This document shows, piece by piece, positions 46,236 to 57,054 of a stretch of DNA of 64,000 nt. Position 1 is the stretch's first letter, and the number at the start of each line of letters is the position of its first letter. The notes below the pieces were generated by a model. The model saw only the letters and a program-made list of their open reading frames with translations, was not told the origin of the DNA and did not search any database. The DNA is from Arthrobacter sp. ISL-95 (GTDB lineage Bacteria > Actinomycetota > Actinomycetes > Actinomycetales > Micrococcaceae): NCBI RefSeq assembly GCF_018613695.1, contig NZ_JAGGPR010000002.1, forward strand, positions 62,001 through 126,000, read 5' to 3'. The position numbers and the translations under genes were made by a program.

Positions 46236-46802
46236 ATGCAATCTCTCGGTGACCCGCACCCGTCCACGTCCCCCGCCGGCAAAGGCATGTTCAAGGGCTT
46301 CCGTATCGGCGGCTTGGGGATGACAGTTGTCATCATTGCCTTCCTGGTAGCTGTCATCTTCGCGGCCAACCAGAACGACGTTGTGGGCTGGGTTGTTGCT
46401 GTGGTTGCCTTCGGGTGGCTGGCACTTGCCACGTTTGTGGTGCTTAGCATCCGCAAGGCCGCGCAGCGGGCCGGTGCCAAGTTGACCGAGGCGCACAACG
46501 CGTTCAACGCTGCAGCCGGCCGCGCGCCGTCGTCGTCCGCTGCCGACAGTGGTGGCACGCGCGTCGTTGCCGAGCGGAGCAAGGCCGATGATGTCCGGGA
46601 CCTCAAACTGGACCATTCGTTCAAGATCGTCCAGGTGCAGGTCCGTGTGGTGGATGAGGAACGAGCCAAGGGCGCAACAGCGGACCAGGACACTATCAAC
46701 CGCGCGCTGGAAACCATCGCCATTACGGCCACGAATGCGCGCGACATGATCAAGTCTTCCGGCGGCTCGGACGAGCCCGTGGCCGGCACCATCATCGACT
46801 AG
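46236..46802 (+). CDS. Hypothetical membrane protein
   Basis: A 188-residue protein that I do not recognise. It has two adjacent membrane helices at about residues 28-75 (MTVVIIAFLVAVIFAANQ and VVGWVVAVVAFGWLALATFVVLSI). A hydrophilic C-terminal part follows, with an Ala/Ser-rich stretch and a conserved-looking VQVQVRVVDEERAKGATADQDTINRALETI segment. It is probably anchored with the C-terminus in the cytoplasm. It precedes the exonuclease gene by one base, suggesting cotranscription. Confidence 0.75.
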   Translation: MQSLGDPHPSTSPAGKGMFKGFRIGGLGMTVVIIAFLVAVIFAANQNDVVGWVVAVVAFGWLALATFVVLSIRKAAQRAGAKLTEAHNAFNAAAGRAPSSSAADSGGTRVVAERSKADDVRDLKLDHSFKIVQVQVRVVDEERAKGATADQDTINRALETIAITATNARDMIKSSGGSDEPVAGTIID

Positions 46803-46803
46803 A

Positions 46804-48790
<1,987 letters not shown>

Positions 48791-48905
48791 CTCCATGTGC
48801 TCCGCTGGCCAACTCAACGTCAAGACCGGCACCCGAGAGGGTGCCGGTCCGGACGACTCGCGCCAGCCCGCTGTGTCCGGCACTGATTGCGGCGAGGGTG
48901 ACACC

Positions 48906-49472
48906 ATGTGCGTGGGCGTCATCCTTGGTTTCCCACCGGAAATCGCCCGCGAACTCCAGGAATGGAGAGCCTCTTTCGGCGATCCGATGGCTGAGGTCAT
49001 TCCTGCGCACATCACCCTGATCACCACCACGCCCACCCAGGACTGGGCTGCTACCCGCGAGCATGTCCGGGAAGTTGCGCGGACCCAGGAACCTTTCGAT
49101 ATCACCATTTCCGGCACGGGTTCCTTCCGTCCCGTCTCGCCTGTGGTGTTCGTCAACGTGGAGGAAGGCTTTGAAGAGTGCGTAAAGTTGCACGAGAAAC
49201 TTCAAACCGGCCCGCTTGAGCGGATGCTGCCTTTCCCGTACCACCCGCATGTCACCGTGGCCCACGATGTTGCCCAGGAAAACCTCGACGAAGCCGAAAC
49301 GGTCCTCAGGGATTACCGCGCCACGTTCCCCGTGGTTAGCATGGGACTTTACGAGCACGACACCAATGGAATTTGGCAGCTACGGGAAGAGCTCGACTTT
49401 GGCGGCGATACTGACGAAGCACAGCAAGCGGATCCAAGCCACAGAGGCGGACGTTCCTCCGCTGCCAACTGA
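48906..49472 (+). CDS. 2H phosphoesterase, 2'-5' RNA ligase family
   Basis: A 188-residue two-histidine phosphoesterase. The paired motifs HITLITTTP (near residue 36) and HVTVAHDV (near 117) supply the catalytic histidines of the LigT/2H superfamily, which acts on 2'-5' linkages or cyclic phosphates. ATG 48906 is chosen, with GCGAGGG upstream. The longer open frame overlaps trpS. Its 3' end overlaps the YihY gene. The in vivo substrate is unknown. Confidence 0.85.
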   Translation: MCVGVILGFPPEIARELQEWRASFGDPMAEVIPAHITLITTTPTQDWAATREHVREVARTQEPFDITISGTGSFRPVSPVVFVNVEEGFEECVKLHEKLQTGPLERMLPFPYHPHVTVAHDVAQENLDEAETVLRDYRATFPVVSMGLYEHDTNGIWQLREELDFGGDTDEAQQADPSHRGGRSSAAN

Positions 49473-50484
49473 GCTGGCAAAACTCAAACTTCAGCTTCTG
49501 CGCAAAAGGCAGGACTGGGGTCATGCCAAGCGCTCCGGTGAGGGCTTGCCGAAAAAGGCGGGCGCATTCTTTGCACTCTTCCTCGCCAGGCTGAACACCA
49601 ACCGTGCCCTGCGGTCCTTCCAGCATTACACCCGGCAACACGGGCCGCTGCTGAGCGCCGGCATTGGCTTCAACATGTTCTTCTCTGTGACGGGTCTGCT
49701 CACCACCGGCTTTGCTGTTGCAGGAATTGTGCTGGGTGGTAATCCTGCCCTACAGGACGCCGTGATCAACAGCGTGGCACAGGCCGCCCCCGGTCTCCTT
49801 CAGGTAGATGGGGGCGAAGGGCTGGTGGATCCGCAATCCCTGCTCAACCCGTCGGGACTTGGATGGACAGCCCTCATCGCAGCCGTAGTCACGGTCTTCG
49901 TTTCCCTCGGCTGGATCGCCAGCATAAGGGAAGGGCTCCGCGGGGTTATGAAGGCCGACCCTCTGGTCCGCAACCCGATCCTGCAAAAACTCATCGACGC
50001 CGGCACCCTGCTGCTCCTGGGCGTCATCCTGGTGGTCAGCGCAGGCGTCTCGCTTGTCTTTGGTACCGCAGCGGACTGGCTCATTGCGATGCTCAAACTG
50101 GACGAAAGCGTTGCCGAGCCCATAGCGGCGACCGTCAAGATCGTGGTTCCGCTCCTGCTGAACTGCGCGACGGCGGCGGTACTGTTCCGGATCGCAGGTG
50201 GCCTGAAGCTGGGGCGCCGCTCGTTTTTGGAGGGCGTGGTGCTGGCAGGTGTTGGGACCACGGTCCTGCAATTCTTCAGCACGGAACTTCTTGCCCGCTC
50301 CGGCAACAATCCGGTTCTGGCGTCGTTCGCCATCATCATCGGCCTGTTGATCTGGTTCAACCTTGTGAGCCAGGTGTATCTCGTCTCGGCGTCGTGGTCA
50401 GCTATTCGCGAAGCTGACACGGAATCGGGGGAGTCCCCGCGCAAGAAAGTCCTTGGCTCGCGTCGGGTAGCGCCCCGCACCTGA
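49399..50484 (+). CDS. YihY/BrkB family membrane protein
   Basis: A protein of about 361 residues with six predicted membrane helices in the YihY layout (PLLSAGIGFNMFFSVTGLLTTGFAVAGIVL, then ALIAAVVTVFVSLGWIASIREGLRGV and IIIGLLIWFNLVSQVYLVSASWSAI). The family was once misnamed ribonuclease BN, and its function remains unsettled. TTG 49399 is my best start because GGGAAGAG lies about eight bases upstream. It would overlap the 2H gene by 74 bases. CTG or ATG alternatives exist, so the start is uncertain. Confidence 0.8.
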   Translation: MAAILTKHSKRIQATEADVPPLPTELAKLKLQLLRKRQDWGHAKRSGEGLPKKAGAFFALFLARLNTNRALRSFQHYTRQHGPLLSAGIGFNMFFSVTGLLTTGFAVAGIVLGGNPALQDAVINSVAQAAPGLLQVDGGEGLVDPQSLLNPSGLGWTALIAAVVTVFVSLGWIASIREGLRGVMKADPLVRNPILQKLIDAGTLLLLGVILVVSAGVSLVFGTAADWLIAMLKLDESVAEPIAATVKIVVPLLLNCATAAVLFRIAGGLKLGRRSFLEGVVLAGVGTTVLQFFSTELLARSGNNPVLASFAIIIGLLIWFNLVSQVYLVSASWSAIREADTESGESPRKKVLGSRRVAPRT

Positions 50485-50506
50485 CAGTTTCAATCTGGAG
50501 GCCGGC

Positions 50507-50659
50507 ATGAACAACCAACTGTGGATCGCTTGTCTCCTCGGGGCTGCGGCAGGACTCATAGTTGGCCAGTTGGTCTTCAATTCGCCCTTTTTGGGCATCC
50601 TCATTGGTGTTGGTCTGGGAGCCCTCGTGGGCGCTGCGGTGGGACCCCGCCGGAGCTAA
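50507..50659 (+). CDS. 50-residue Gly-rich membrane peptide
   Basis: A short frame from ATG 50507 to TAA 50659 with a good CTGGAGG ribosome site seven bases upstream. The product begins MNNQLWIACLLGAAAGLIVG and continues with a second Gly-rich hydrophobic stretch (FLGILIGVGLGALVGAAVG), ending PRRS. Two short helices with GxxxG-like packing and a basic tail are predicted. It lies 22 bases after the YihY gene and probably shares its transcript. No family is recognised, but the ribosome site and composition support it as real. Confidence 0.65.
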   Translation: MNNQLWIACLLGAAAGLIVGQLVFNSPFLGILIGVGLGALVGAAVGPRRS

Positions 50660-50679
50660 CCGGAACAACGCGGGGTCCC
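50641..50679 (+). terminator. Hairpin terminator overlapping the small peptide gene end
   Basis: GGGACCCCGC (50641-50650) and GCGGGGTCCC (50670-50679) are perfect arms around a 19-base loop that contains the stop codon, followed by TTA. It closes the trpS-YihY-peptide block. Confidence 0.7.
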
Positions 50680-50731
50680 TTACGGCCCATCCAGAGGTGG
50701 ATTACGGGCCTCAGTGACCCACGTTGCTTGG

Positions 50732-53700
50732 CTAGGGTGCCTGCACCAGCCCTTCCCAGGCAACGGTCCAGTCTGCCGGGAATCCCGGGGCGTGGTGGTC
50801 CGGGCCGTTGTCCCAGCCGGCGGCCATGAGCGCGACAGCGGCCAGAAGCCCACCGTTGCCCGGCAAATAGAGCGGTAGTGAATCGGTTTGGCGATTGTGG
50901 CCGTTGGGGAGGACCGTATTCTTGCCGGCCCCCAGGAGGAGTGCATCAACCGCGGCCTCCGGGTCCCCGAGCCGAGCAGCGGTCATGGCCATCACGGGGT
51001 AGTCCCAACCCCAGGTGCTGGCCCAGTCCCAATCACCCAGGACGTCCAAGAGCGTGGCACGCATGATGGCCGGATCAATGAGATCGGTCTGCGGGAGGAC
51101 ACCAAGGGCGCACAGCATGGACGGGTGGTCGGTGCGTATGGTGAACGGCTCCACATCGATCGCTGCGTAGACGCCGTCAATGACCCGCGGCGGCACCATG
51201 GCATCGGCCACCTTCGACCATTCCTGCACAGGTTCCAGCCCCAGCCGGTGTCGCCAGTCGGCAGCGATCCGCAGGGCCCACTGCCAGTACGCCAGTTCGA
51301 ACGTGGGATTGGTGACCTCGGCCCTGATGGAGCCGTAGCTCTCCTGCGCCGGAATCAGGGGTGGGCCCAACTCAAAACCGCGTGAGGTGGGGTGTGCGAA
51401 GCCAGCCATGAATGCAGCCGATTCGAAGACGATCTCCGCAAATTCCTCCAATACTGCCCGGCTCGGATCTGCCCGGTACACCAGCTCTGCCAGGTAGATG
51501 GGATGCGGCTGCTGCCAGATCAGGAAGGTACCGATAGGGCTGGGGCTTTCCTGCCCGTCCGGACCTATCTGCTTGGGCCAGCGAACGCCGTCGAAACCTT
51601 GAGCCTTGGCCGTTTGCCGTGAAGTCTCCAGAACTGTGGAGTACCACCGGAGCGAGGGCAGCAGCAGCTCCGCGCGATTCCACTGCGCAAAGTGGGCGGC
51701 ATGCCACCAGTGCATCTCCAGATGGAAGCGGCCACGCCAGGAATTGCAGACCAACCCGGTCTCTTGCGGCGGCAACGAGCCCGAGCAGTTGATGGCGGTC
51801 AGATATTGCGACAGCACAATCCTGCGTTCCAGTTCCTTGGCTCTGGGAGCATCTGTGGCATCAAGCTCGATTGCCCCTCCTGAAGACCAGAAAGCAGGCC
51901 AATATGCCGCGGATGCGTTCTCCACACGACGCGCAGGAGAAAGCCCGACGTCGGTACAGGCGTGGGCGCCGGAGCCCACCTCGGGTGTGGGGCCGGTCAG
52001 CCTGTTGTTGCCTCGCGGCAGGCAGTCTCCGTCCCCGGCAGAAACGAAAGCAAGGGAGACCTCCATGGTGGTTGCGTCTGCGGCGCTTGCGACTCGAATC
52101 TGGTGCCGCTCTGTCTGTTCTACAGCGAGATCCTGGCCCGAGATGATCACCTGGTAGCGGGAAGCGTCCAGTTCGCGGCGGGCGGTCCATGCTGCGGCGC
52201 CACAGTTTTCAGGCGAAGGTTCCGGACCCTGGAGAGTGGTGCTGTGGGACTCGGGCCGGTTCCAGTCCGCGGCGTCATGCCACGCCTCGGACCCGTACGG
52301 GAAGGCGACTCCCACCACCAAACCAGCGGCAAGCGCTGTCGACTCCACGCGAATTCCCAGCTCATCGCGGTCCGGATGGCACGCCGTCGTCACTGTGACG
52401 GTGTGTCCTGCCAACGTGAAGCGGCTGGTGACCGTGCCCGTCCAGAGGTCCAGGGTCTGTTCAGTGCCAGCGATGTCGGCCGGCGTGAGGGGACGTTCCG
52501 TGCCATTGTCCATCCAACGGAATCCGATGCGCCCCAAGTCCAAGCGATGCGCATTCGCCCTGAGCCACGTTTCAGCCAGGGAGGTGTCGGTTTCACGGTC
52601 GTTCACGATTTCTCCCACCATGTCCACGTAGGGGACCGGGCCACGGGGTGAATCGTAGAGGACAGTTGAGCCTGTGAGGTGGTAGGGCTCCGGCGGCGGA
52701 ACGGAGTGCCAACCCCATTGCGCTTGGGTCCCAAGGAGTGTTCCCGGCGGCAGATCGTCACGAGCACCCACCGGATAGTCAACCGGGAATGACTGCAGTC
52801 CGGTGAGGTCCACGGTGAAGGCGAATTCGCCGTTGCCAACTGAGACAGGACTGCGTGGATCCATGCGGTGCTGCCGGACGTTGTGCCGCTGGACCAAGGC
52901 CTTACGGTCTATCGCGGGTCTGTCGACGGCCTTGGCTTCTGCTGAAGCCAGGACCACGGTGTCGTCAAGCTCACGGAGAGGGAGGAACACCGCTCGTTCA
53001 TTGGGACTGTTATTGGGCTGATGAAGAGTAAGGAACAGGCCGCCGTCCAACGTCCGGCCGATCATGCCATGCCCTCCATCGGTGTCCCACAGCGGCTCTT
53101 CCTCCTGGGTCCACGGGCCCAGCACGGTTCCGGATTCGCTCCGGGCAATCCCCATGGAATAGCCGTGGTCGCCAAAGCTGGACCACAGCATGATCAGACT
53201 GCCGTTGCCAAGCCTGAACAAGAAGGGTCCGTCCGTGACGTAAACGGGGAGCTCCCTGTCACGGACTGCTGGCACATCCAATGCTCGAGCCCATGGCGCT
53301 TCCGAAGCGCTGAACAGGAAGAACGGCTCACCGACGGCCTGCCTCAGATCGGGACTGAGGCGTTGGGCCATGATGGTGCCGTCATGGACCTGTTTCCACT
53401 CGTGGCAGAACACCATCCACGGCGCACCTTCCTGATCAATGTGGAGTGTGCCGTCCAGGCACTCCCAATCACTGGGAGTAACGGGGCCGTCGCTCCAGGG
53501 CTCAAAGGGGCCTTCCGGCATGGCGGCGGTAAGTATCTGCGTTCCACGGGAGCATCCCGGAGCGGTGAAAGTGGCAAACATGAAGTAGCGGCCCTGGTAT
53601 TCATGCACCTCGGGCGCCCAAAACTGTTCCTGGCTCCAGAACCCGGCGGGCGGGCGAAAGGCCTCGATGGGACCTTCCCAGGTCAGCAGGTCACTGCTCC

Positions 53701-53836
53701 GGTAGCAGTCGAAGCCTGTGGCGGGTCCCCGCCAAATGTTCTTGTCAGTGCTTCCAAAGAGCAGGTATTGCCCGGATTCCTGCAATGTGACTACGAAGGG
53801 GTCCCGGATCTGGATCTGGTCCAAGTGGTAGGTCAA
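50732..53836 (-). CDS. Two-domain glycoside hydrolase: GH43-like beta-propeller fused to an (alpha/alpha)6-barrel glycosidase
   Basis: A 1034-residue protein with no signal peptide, so probably cytoplasmic. Residues about 1-315 form a GH43/GH32-like five-bladed propeller (IRDPFVVTL with candidate base Asp12, FWAPEVHEYQGRYFMFATF, WECLDGTLHIDQEGAPWMVF). Residues about 335-1034 resemble GH65/GH95-type six-hairpin glycosidases (SVGNGEFAFTVDLTGLQSFP, NSWRGRFHLEMHWWHAAHFAQWNR, DWDWASTWGWDYPVMAMTAARLG). The start is TTG 53836 with a perfect AAGGAG six bases upstream. It diverges from a sugar-binding protein gene across a shared operator. It likely trims imported plant-polysaccharide oligosaccharides. 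Exact families are uncertain. Confidence 0.8.
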   Translation of the reverse strand: MTYHLDQIQIRDPFVVTLQESGQYLLFGSTDKNIWRGPATGFDCYRSSDLLTWEGPIEAFRPPAGFWSQEQFWAPEVHEYQGRYFMFATFTAPGCSRGTQILTAAMPEGPFEPWSDGPVTPSDWECLDGTLHIDQEGAPWMVFCHEWKQVHDGTIMAQRLSPDLRQAVGEPFFLFSASEAPWARALDVPAVRDRELPVYVTDGPFLFRLGNGSLIMLWSSFGDHGYSMGIARSESGTVLGPWTQEEEPLWDTDGGHGMIGRTLDGGLFLTLHQPNNSPNERAVFLPLRELDDTVVLASAEAKAVDRPAIDRKALVQRHNVRQHRMDPRSPVSVGNGEFAFTVDLTGLQSFPVDYPVGARDDLPPGTLLGTQAQWGWHSVPPPEPYHLTGSTVLYDSPRGPVPYVDMVGEIVNDRETDTSLAETWLRANAHRLDLGRIGFRWMDNGTERPLTPADIAGTEQTLDLWTGTVTSRFTLAGHTVTVTTACHPDRDELGIRVESTALAAGLVVGVAFPYGSEAWHDAADWNRPESHSTTLQGPEPSPENCGAAAWTARRELDASRYQVIISGQDLAVEQTERHQIRVASAADATTMEVSLAFVSAGDGDCLPRGNNRLTGPTPEVGSGAHACTDVGLSPARRVENASAAYWPAFWSSGGAIELDATDAPRAKELERRIVLSQYLTAINCSGSLPPQETGLVCNSWRGRFHLEMHWWHAAHFAQWNRAELLLPSLRWYSTVLETSRQTAKAQGFDGVRWPKQIGPDGQESPSPIGTFLIWQQPHPIYLAELVYRADPSRAVLEEFAEIVFESAAFMAGFAHPTSRGFELGPPLIPAQESYGSIRAEVTNPTFELAYWQWALRIAADWRHRLGLEPVQEWSKVADAMVPPRVIDGVYAAIDVEPFTIRTDHPSMLCALGVLPQTDLIDPAIMRATLLDVLGDWDWASTWGWDYPVMAMTAARLGDPEAAVDALLLGAGKNTVLPNGHNRQTDSLPLYLPGNGGLLAAVALMAAGWDNGPDHHAPGFPADWTVAWEGLVQAP

Positions 53837-53879
53837 AGCGTGCTCCTTTGCAGGCCTAAATAGTTCACGGTGGAAACTA

Positions 53880-53926
53880 TTGACGAATATACACGGCCTT
53901 GATACGTTTCAGGAACCGTTTTCTTA
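53880..53926. promoter_or_regulatory. Divergent promoter region with LacI-like operator
   Basis: On the plus strand TTGACG (53880-53885) and TACGTT (53903-53908) are 17 bases apart, pointing to the binding-protein gene. On the minus strand TATATT (complement of 53886-53891) could be the glycosidase -10. AGGAACCGTTTTCTTA (53911-53926) carries, on the minus strand, the core AGAAAACGGTT also found at the pectate lyase operator. No regulator gene adjoins. Confidence 0.6.
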
Positions 53927-53947
53927 AGTCTGAAAGAAGCTTACTCA

Positions 53948-55249
53948 ATGGCGCGTAAATCCCCCCGCAGTATCCGGAAGTCCATAGCATTCTTCACCGC
54001 TGTGGGCCTGCTTGGCCTCACCACAGCGTGTTCCAGCCCTTCGTCCAACCAGCCCGAAGACGGCCCGGTAGAAATTCGGTTCTCGTGGTGGGGCAACGCC
54101 ACCCGTGCCGAACTGACCAACAGGGCCATCAAGGAATTCGAGGCAGCCAACCCCAACATCAAGGTCAAGCCGGAGTACGGAGACATCGGAGGGTACTTCG
54201 ACAAACTGGCCACCCAGGTGGCTGCAAACGACGCCCCGGATGTCATCACCATGGGCGGCGCCTACCCGGCGGAGTACGCCAACCGAGGCGCGCTTCTGGA
54301 CCTGTCCACGGTTGGGGGATCCTTGGACCTCTCCAAGATGGATCAGGGAGCCCTCGACAACGGCCAGGTGCAAGGCAAGCAATACGGTGTGTCCACCGGG
54401 GCCAACGCCTTGGCCATTGTGGTCAACCCGGCCATGTTCCAAGCCGCCGGCGTAGCCCTTCCGGATGACAGCAAATGGTCCTGGGATGACTTCGCCAAGA
54501 CCGCCGCGGACATCACCGCCAAGAGCCCCAAGGGAACTTACGGCACGGCCACCGTTCTCACGCACGACTCGCTGGATGCCTTCGCCCGGCAACGCGGCGA
54601 ATCCTTGTACACGCAGGACGGCCAGCTGGGGCTCGGCAAGGAAACCGTTCAGGACTACTTCGATTTCTCCGTCAAACTCAGTGAGTCAGGCGCAGCCCCC
54701 AGCGCTTCAGAAACCGTGGAGAAGCTCAATGTCAGCACCGAGCAGACACTCATGGGTATGGGGCAAGCAGGCATGATGCTAACTTGGACCAACTCCTTGT
54801 CTGCCCTCAGCAAAGCATCCGGCGCCGAACTCAAGCTGCTGAAATTGCCCGGCGAGAACCCCACACCCGGCATCTGGCTTCAGTCCTCGCAGTTCTACAC
54901 CATCGCCGCCCGCAGCAAGCACACGGATGCGGCCGCCAAACTGGTCAGCTTCCTGGTCAACAATGAGGCCGCAGCAAAGATCATCCAGAGCGACCGTGGC
55001 GTGCCCAGCAACGCCGGGATGCGCACCGCCATTCAGGACCTGCTGACACCCCAAGGCAAGGTGGAAGCCGCCTATATCGACCAGATCGGCAAGATGGAGT
55101 TCGCGCCAACCTTCATCGGTCCTACGGGTTCAACGGCTGTCTCCGAGATCACCGCCCGCATCAACACTGAGGTCCTGTTCAAGAGGCTGAGCCCGGAGAA
55201 GGCTGCCGAGCAGTGGCTCAGCGAAAGTAAAGCGGCCATCGGCAAGTAG
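53948..55249 (+). CDS. Sugar ABC transporter substrate-binding lipoprotein (CUT1 type), orphan
   Basis: A 433-residue extracellular solute-binding protein (family 1). It has a lipoprotein signal with lipid-anchored Cys28 (LLGLTTACSS). The mature domain has VEIRFSWWGNATRAELTNRAIKEFEAANPNIKVKPEY, APDVITMGGAYPAEYANRGALLDL and GQAGMMLTWTNSL. CUT1 binding proteins normally precede two permease genes, but a terminator follows directly and no permease or ATPase is nearby. It must therefore use a transporter encoded elsewhere. The divergent glycosidase suggests an oligosaccharide ligand. Confidence 0.92.
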   Translation: MARKSPRSIRKSIAFFTAVGLLGLTTACSSPSSNQPEDGPVEIRFSWWGNATRAELTNRAIKEFEAANPNIKVKPEYGDIGGYFDKLATQVAANDAPDVITMGGAYPAEYANRGALLDLSTVGGSLDLSKMDQGALDNGQVQGKQYGVSTGANALAIVVNPAMFQAAGVALPDDSKWSWDDFAKTAADITAKSPKGTYGTATVLTHDSLDAFARQRGESLYTQDGQLGLGKETVQDYFDFSVKLSESGAAPSASETVEKLNVSTEQTLMGMGQAGMMLTWTNSLSALSKASGAELKLLKLPGENPTPGIWLQSSQFYTIAARSKHTDAAAKLVSFLVNNEAAAKIIQSDRGVPSNAGMRTAIQDLLTPQGKVEAAYIDQIGKMEFAPTFIGPTGSTAVSEITARINTEVLFKRLSPEKAAEQWLSESKAAIGK

Positions 55250-55260
55250 TACCCAACCGT

Positions 55261-55308
55261 GTGACAGCAAACGCTCTACTGAGGCGTCAGTGGAACGTTT
55301 GCTGTGAC
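55261..55308 (+). terminator. Hairpin terminator after the sugar-binding protein gene
   Basis: GTGACAGCAAACG (55261-55273) pairs with CGTTTGCTGTGAC (55296-55308) with one mismatch. It separates convergent genes. Confidence 0.75.
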
Positions 55309-55329
55309 CTACTTGGGCGGGCAGGGTCC

Positions 55330-56106
55330 TCAGCCGGCGTCGCGGACCTCAAGGTACGGGTCTGCCCAGGCTCCGATGATTCGGGCAACCCGTGCTGCCT
55401 GGCCTTTCCCGGTGAGGAGATGCTCACTGCCCTCCAACGAGATAAAACTCCGGGGATGCCGGGCAGTACGGAAGATTTCGCTGGCGTTGTCGATCCCCAC
55501 GGTGTTGTCGGTGGGGGAGTGCATCACCATCAACGGCTTGTGGAGGGTGCGGATGCAGTCGCGAAGGTCCGCACGTTCCACGTCTTCCACAAAGTGGCGC
55601 CGGACTTCCATGGGCCGCCCGCCAAGGTCCACCACAGCGCTGCCATCGCGCAGGATGGAGTCAATCTCGGTGTCGAACATATGCTCAACATGCTTGGGCT
55701 CGTAGGGTGCGGCAACGGTCACCACGGCGTTGAGGCCGGGGATGTCGCGTGCTGCGGCCAGCACGGCGGCACCGCCGAAGGAGTGACCCACCAGCAGCGA
55801 GATTCCACGGCCCTGCTCCTGCATGAAGTTCGCTGCCAGAATGGTGTCGGCTACCTTGACGCTGAACGAGCCCGCCGACCATTCACCGGCCGAGCCGCCC
55901 AACCCCAGGTTGTCGAAGCGCAGCATGCCAACGCCCTGCTCCGCGAGCCCTTTGCAGATGCGCGATGCTGCCGGGCTGTCCTTGCCCAGGGTCAGGCCAT
56001 GGGAGTAGACACCCCAACCGCGCACGGGTCCCTCGGGAACGTCCACGATGCCGGCCAAGGTGTCGCCGGTGCTTCCCGTGAAGCTGATCTTCTCAGAGCG
56101 TGACAC
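55330..56106 (-). CDS. Alpha/beta hydrolase
   Basis: A 258-residue serine hydrolase. The nucleophile is Ser109 in LLVGHSFGGAAVLAAA. The acid is probably the Asp in MHSPTDNTVGIDNA, and the base the His in LEGSEHLLTG. GVYSHGLTLGKDSPAASRI near residue 33 forms the oxyanion region. It resembles OsmC-linked or dipeptidyl-type hydrolases of about 250 residues, but the substrate is unknown. GTG 56106 is supported by AAGGAG six bases upstream. The longer open frame is not coding. It runs in the same direction as the sdh operon, after a terminator. Confidence 0.85.
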   Translation of the reverse strand: MSRSEKISFTGSTGDTLAGIVDVPEGPVRGWGVYSHGLTLGKDSPAASRICKGLAEQGVGMLRFDNLGLGGSAGEWSAGSFSVKVADTILAANFMQEQGRGISLLVGHSFGGAAVLAAARDIPGLNAVVTVAAPYEPKHVEHMFDTEIDSILRDGSAVVDLGGRPMEVRRHFVEDVERADLRDCIRTLHKPLMVMHSPTDNTVGIDNASEIFRTARHPRSFISLEGSEHLLTGKGQAARVARIIGAWADPYLEVRDAG

Positions 56107-56184
56107 GCTGATCTCCTTGCGTAGGGGTAACGGTTCCGGTGGCGGCTGGTTCCGGCAGTTGATTAACGACGACGGCGTAATTAA

Positions 56185-56230
56185 CGACGACGGCGCCACC
56201 CACCAACAGTGGTGAGCGGCGCCGACGTCG
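56185..56230 (-). terminator. sdh operon terminator region
   Basis: CGACGACGGCGCC (56185-56197) pairs with GGCGCCGACGTCG (56218-56230) with one mismatch, and CCAC/GTGG pairs within the loop. A 16-base direct duplication (ATTAACGACGACGGCG, about 56162-56195) overlaps its distal arm and gives T-rich RNA after the stem on the minus strand. Confidence 0.7.
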
Positions 56231-56271
56231 TGCTTGTTCTAAGTCCTGCTTGTTCTTAGGTGAACGCTGAA

Positions 56272-57054
56272 CTAGATCTTGCGGGCCAGAATGGCCTGCT
56301 TGACCTCGGCGATTGCCTGGGTGACCTGGATGCCACGGGGGCATGCTTCCGAGCAGTTGAAGGTGGTGCGGCAACGCCACACGCCTTCTTTGTCGTTCAG
56401 GATCTCAAGACGCATGTCGCCGGCGTCGTCGCGGGAATCGAAGATGAAGCGGTGGGCGTTGACGATCGCGGCCGGACCAAAATACTGGCCATCGGTCCAG
56501 AAGACCGGGCAGGACGAGGTGCAGGCTGCGCACAGGATGCACTTGGTGGTGTCATCAAAGCGCTCACGGTCCTCAACGGACTGCAGGCGTTCCTTGGTGG
56601 GCTCGTGGCCCTTGTTGATCAGGAACGGCATGACTTCGCGGAAGGACTGGAAGAAGGGTTCCATGTCCACAATCAGGTCCTTCTCCACAGGGAGGCCCTT
56701 GATCGGCTCGACGGTGATGGGCTTGGTGGTGTCCAGGTCCTTCAGCAGCGTCTTGCAGGCGAGGCGGTTACGGCCGTTGATGCGCATGGCATCGGAGCCA
56801 CACACGCCGTGGGCGCAGGAGCGACGGAAGGAAACGCTACCGTCAATCTCCCACTTGACCTTGTGGAGGGCATCCAACACGCGGTCAGTGCCGTACATGG
56901 TCAGCTTGTAGTCATCCCAGCGTGCTTCGTCCGAGATTTCGGGATCGTAGCGGCGTACGCGCAGCGTGATGTGGAAGGTGGGAATTTCACCGTCGCCTGC
57001 AACGCTTGCCGGGAGCTCGATCTTGGAAGCGGGCTCTGCCATTTCGGTCGTCAT
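56272..57054 (-). CDS. sdhB: Succinate dehydrogenase iron-sulfur subunit
   Basis: Carries electrons from the flavin of SdhA to the quinone site in complex II. The 260-residue protein has the 2Fe-2S ligand region CAHGVCGSDAMRINGRNRLAC near residue 68 and the C-terminal 4Fe-4S and 3Fe-4S motifs CILCAACTSSCP and CSEACPRGIQVTQ. The start ATG overlaps the sdhA stop. It is the last gene of sdhCDAB. Confidence 0.97.
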   Translation of the reverse strand: MTTEMAEPASKIELPASVAGDGEIPTFHITLRVRRYDPEISDEARWDDYKLTMYGTDRVLDALHKVKWEIDGSVSFRRSCAHGVCGSDAMRINGRNRLACKTLLKDLDTTKPITVEPIKGLPVEKDLIVDMEPFFQSFREVMPFLINKGHEPTKERLQSVEDRERFDDTTKCILCAACTSSCPVFWTDGQYFGPAAIVNAHRFIFDSRDDAGDMRLEILNDKEGVWRCRTTFNCSEACPRGIQVTQAIAEVKQAILARKI

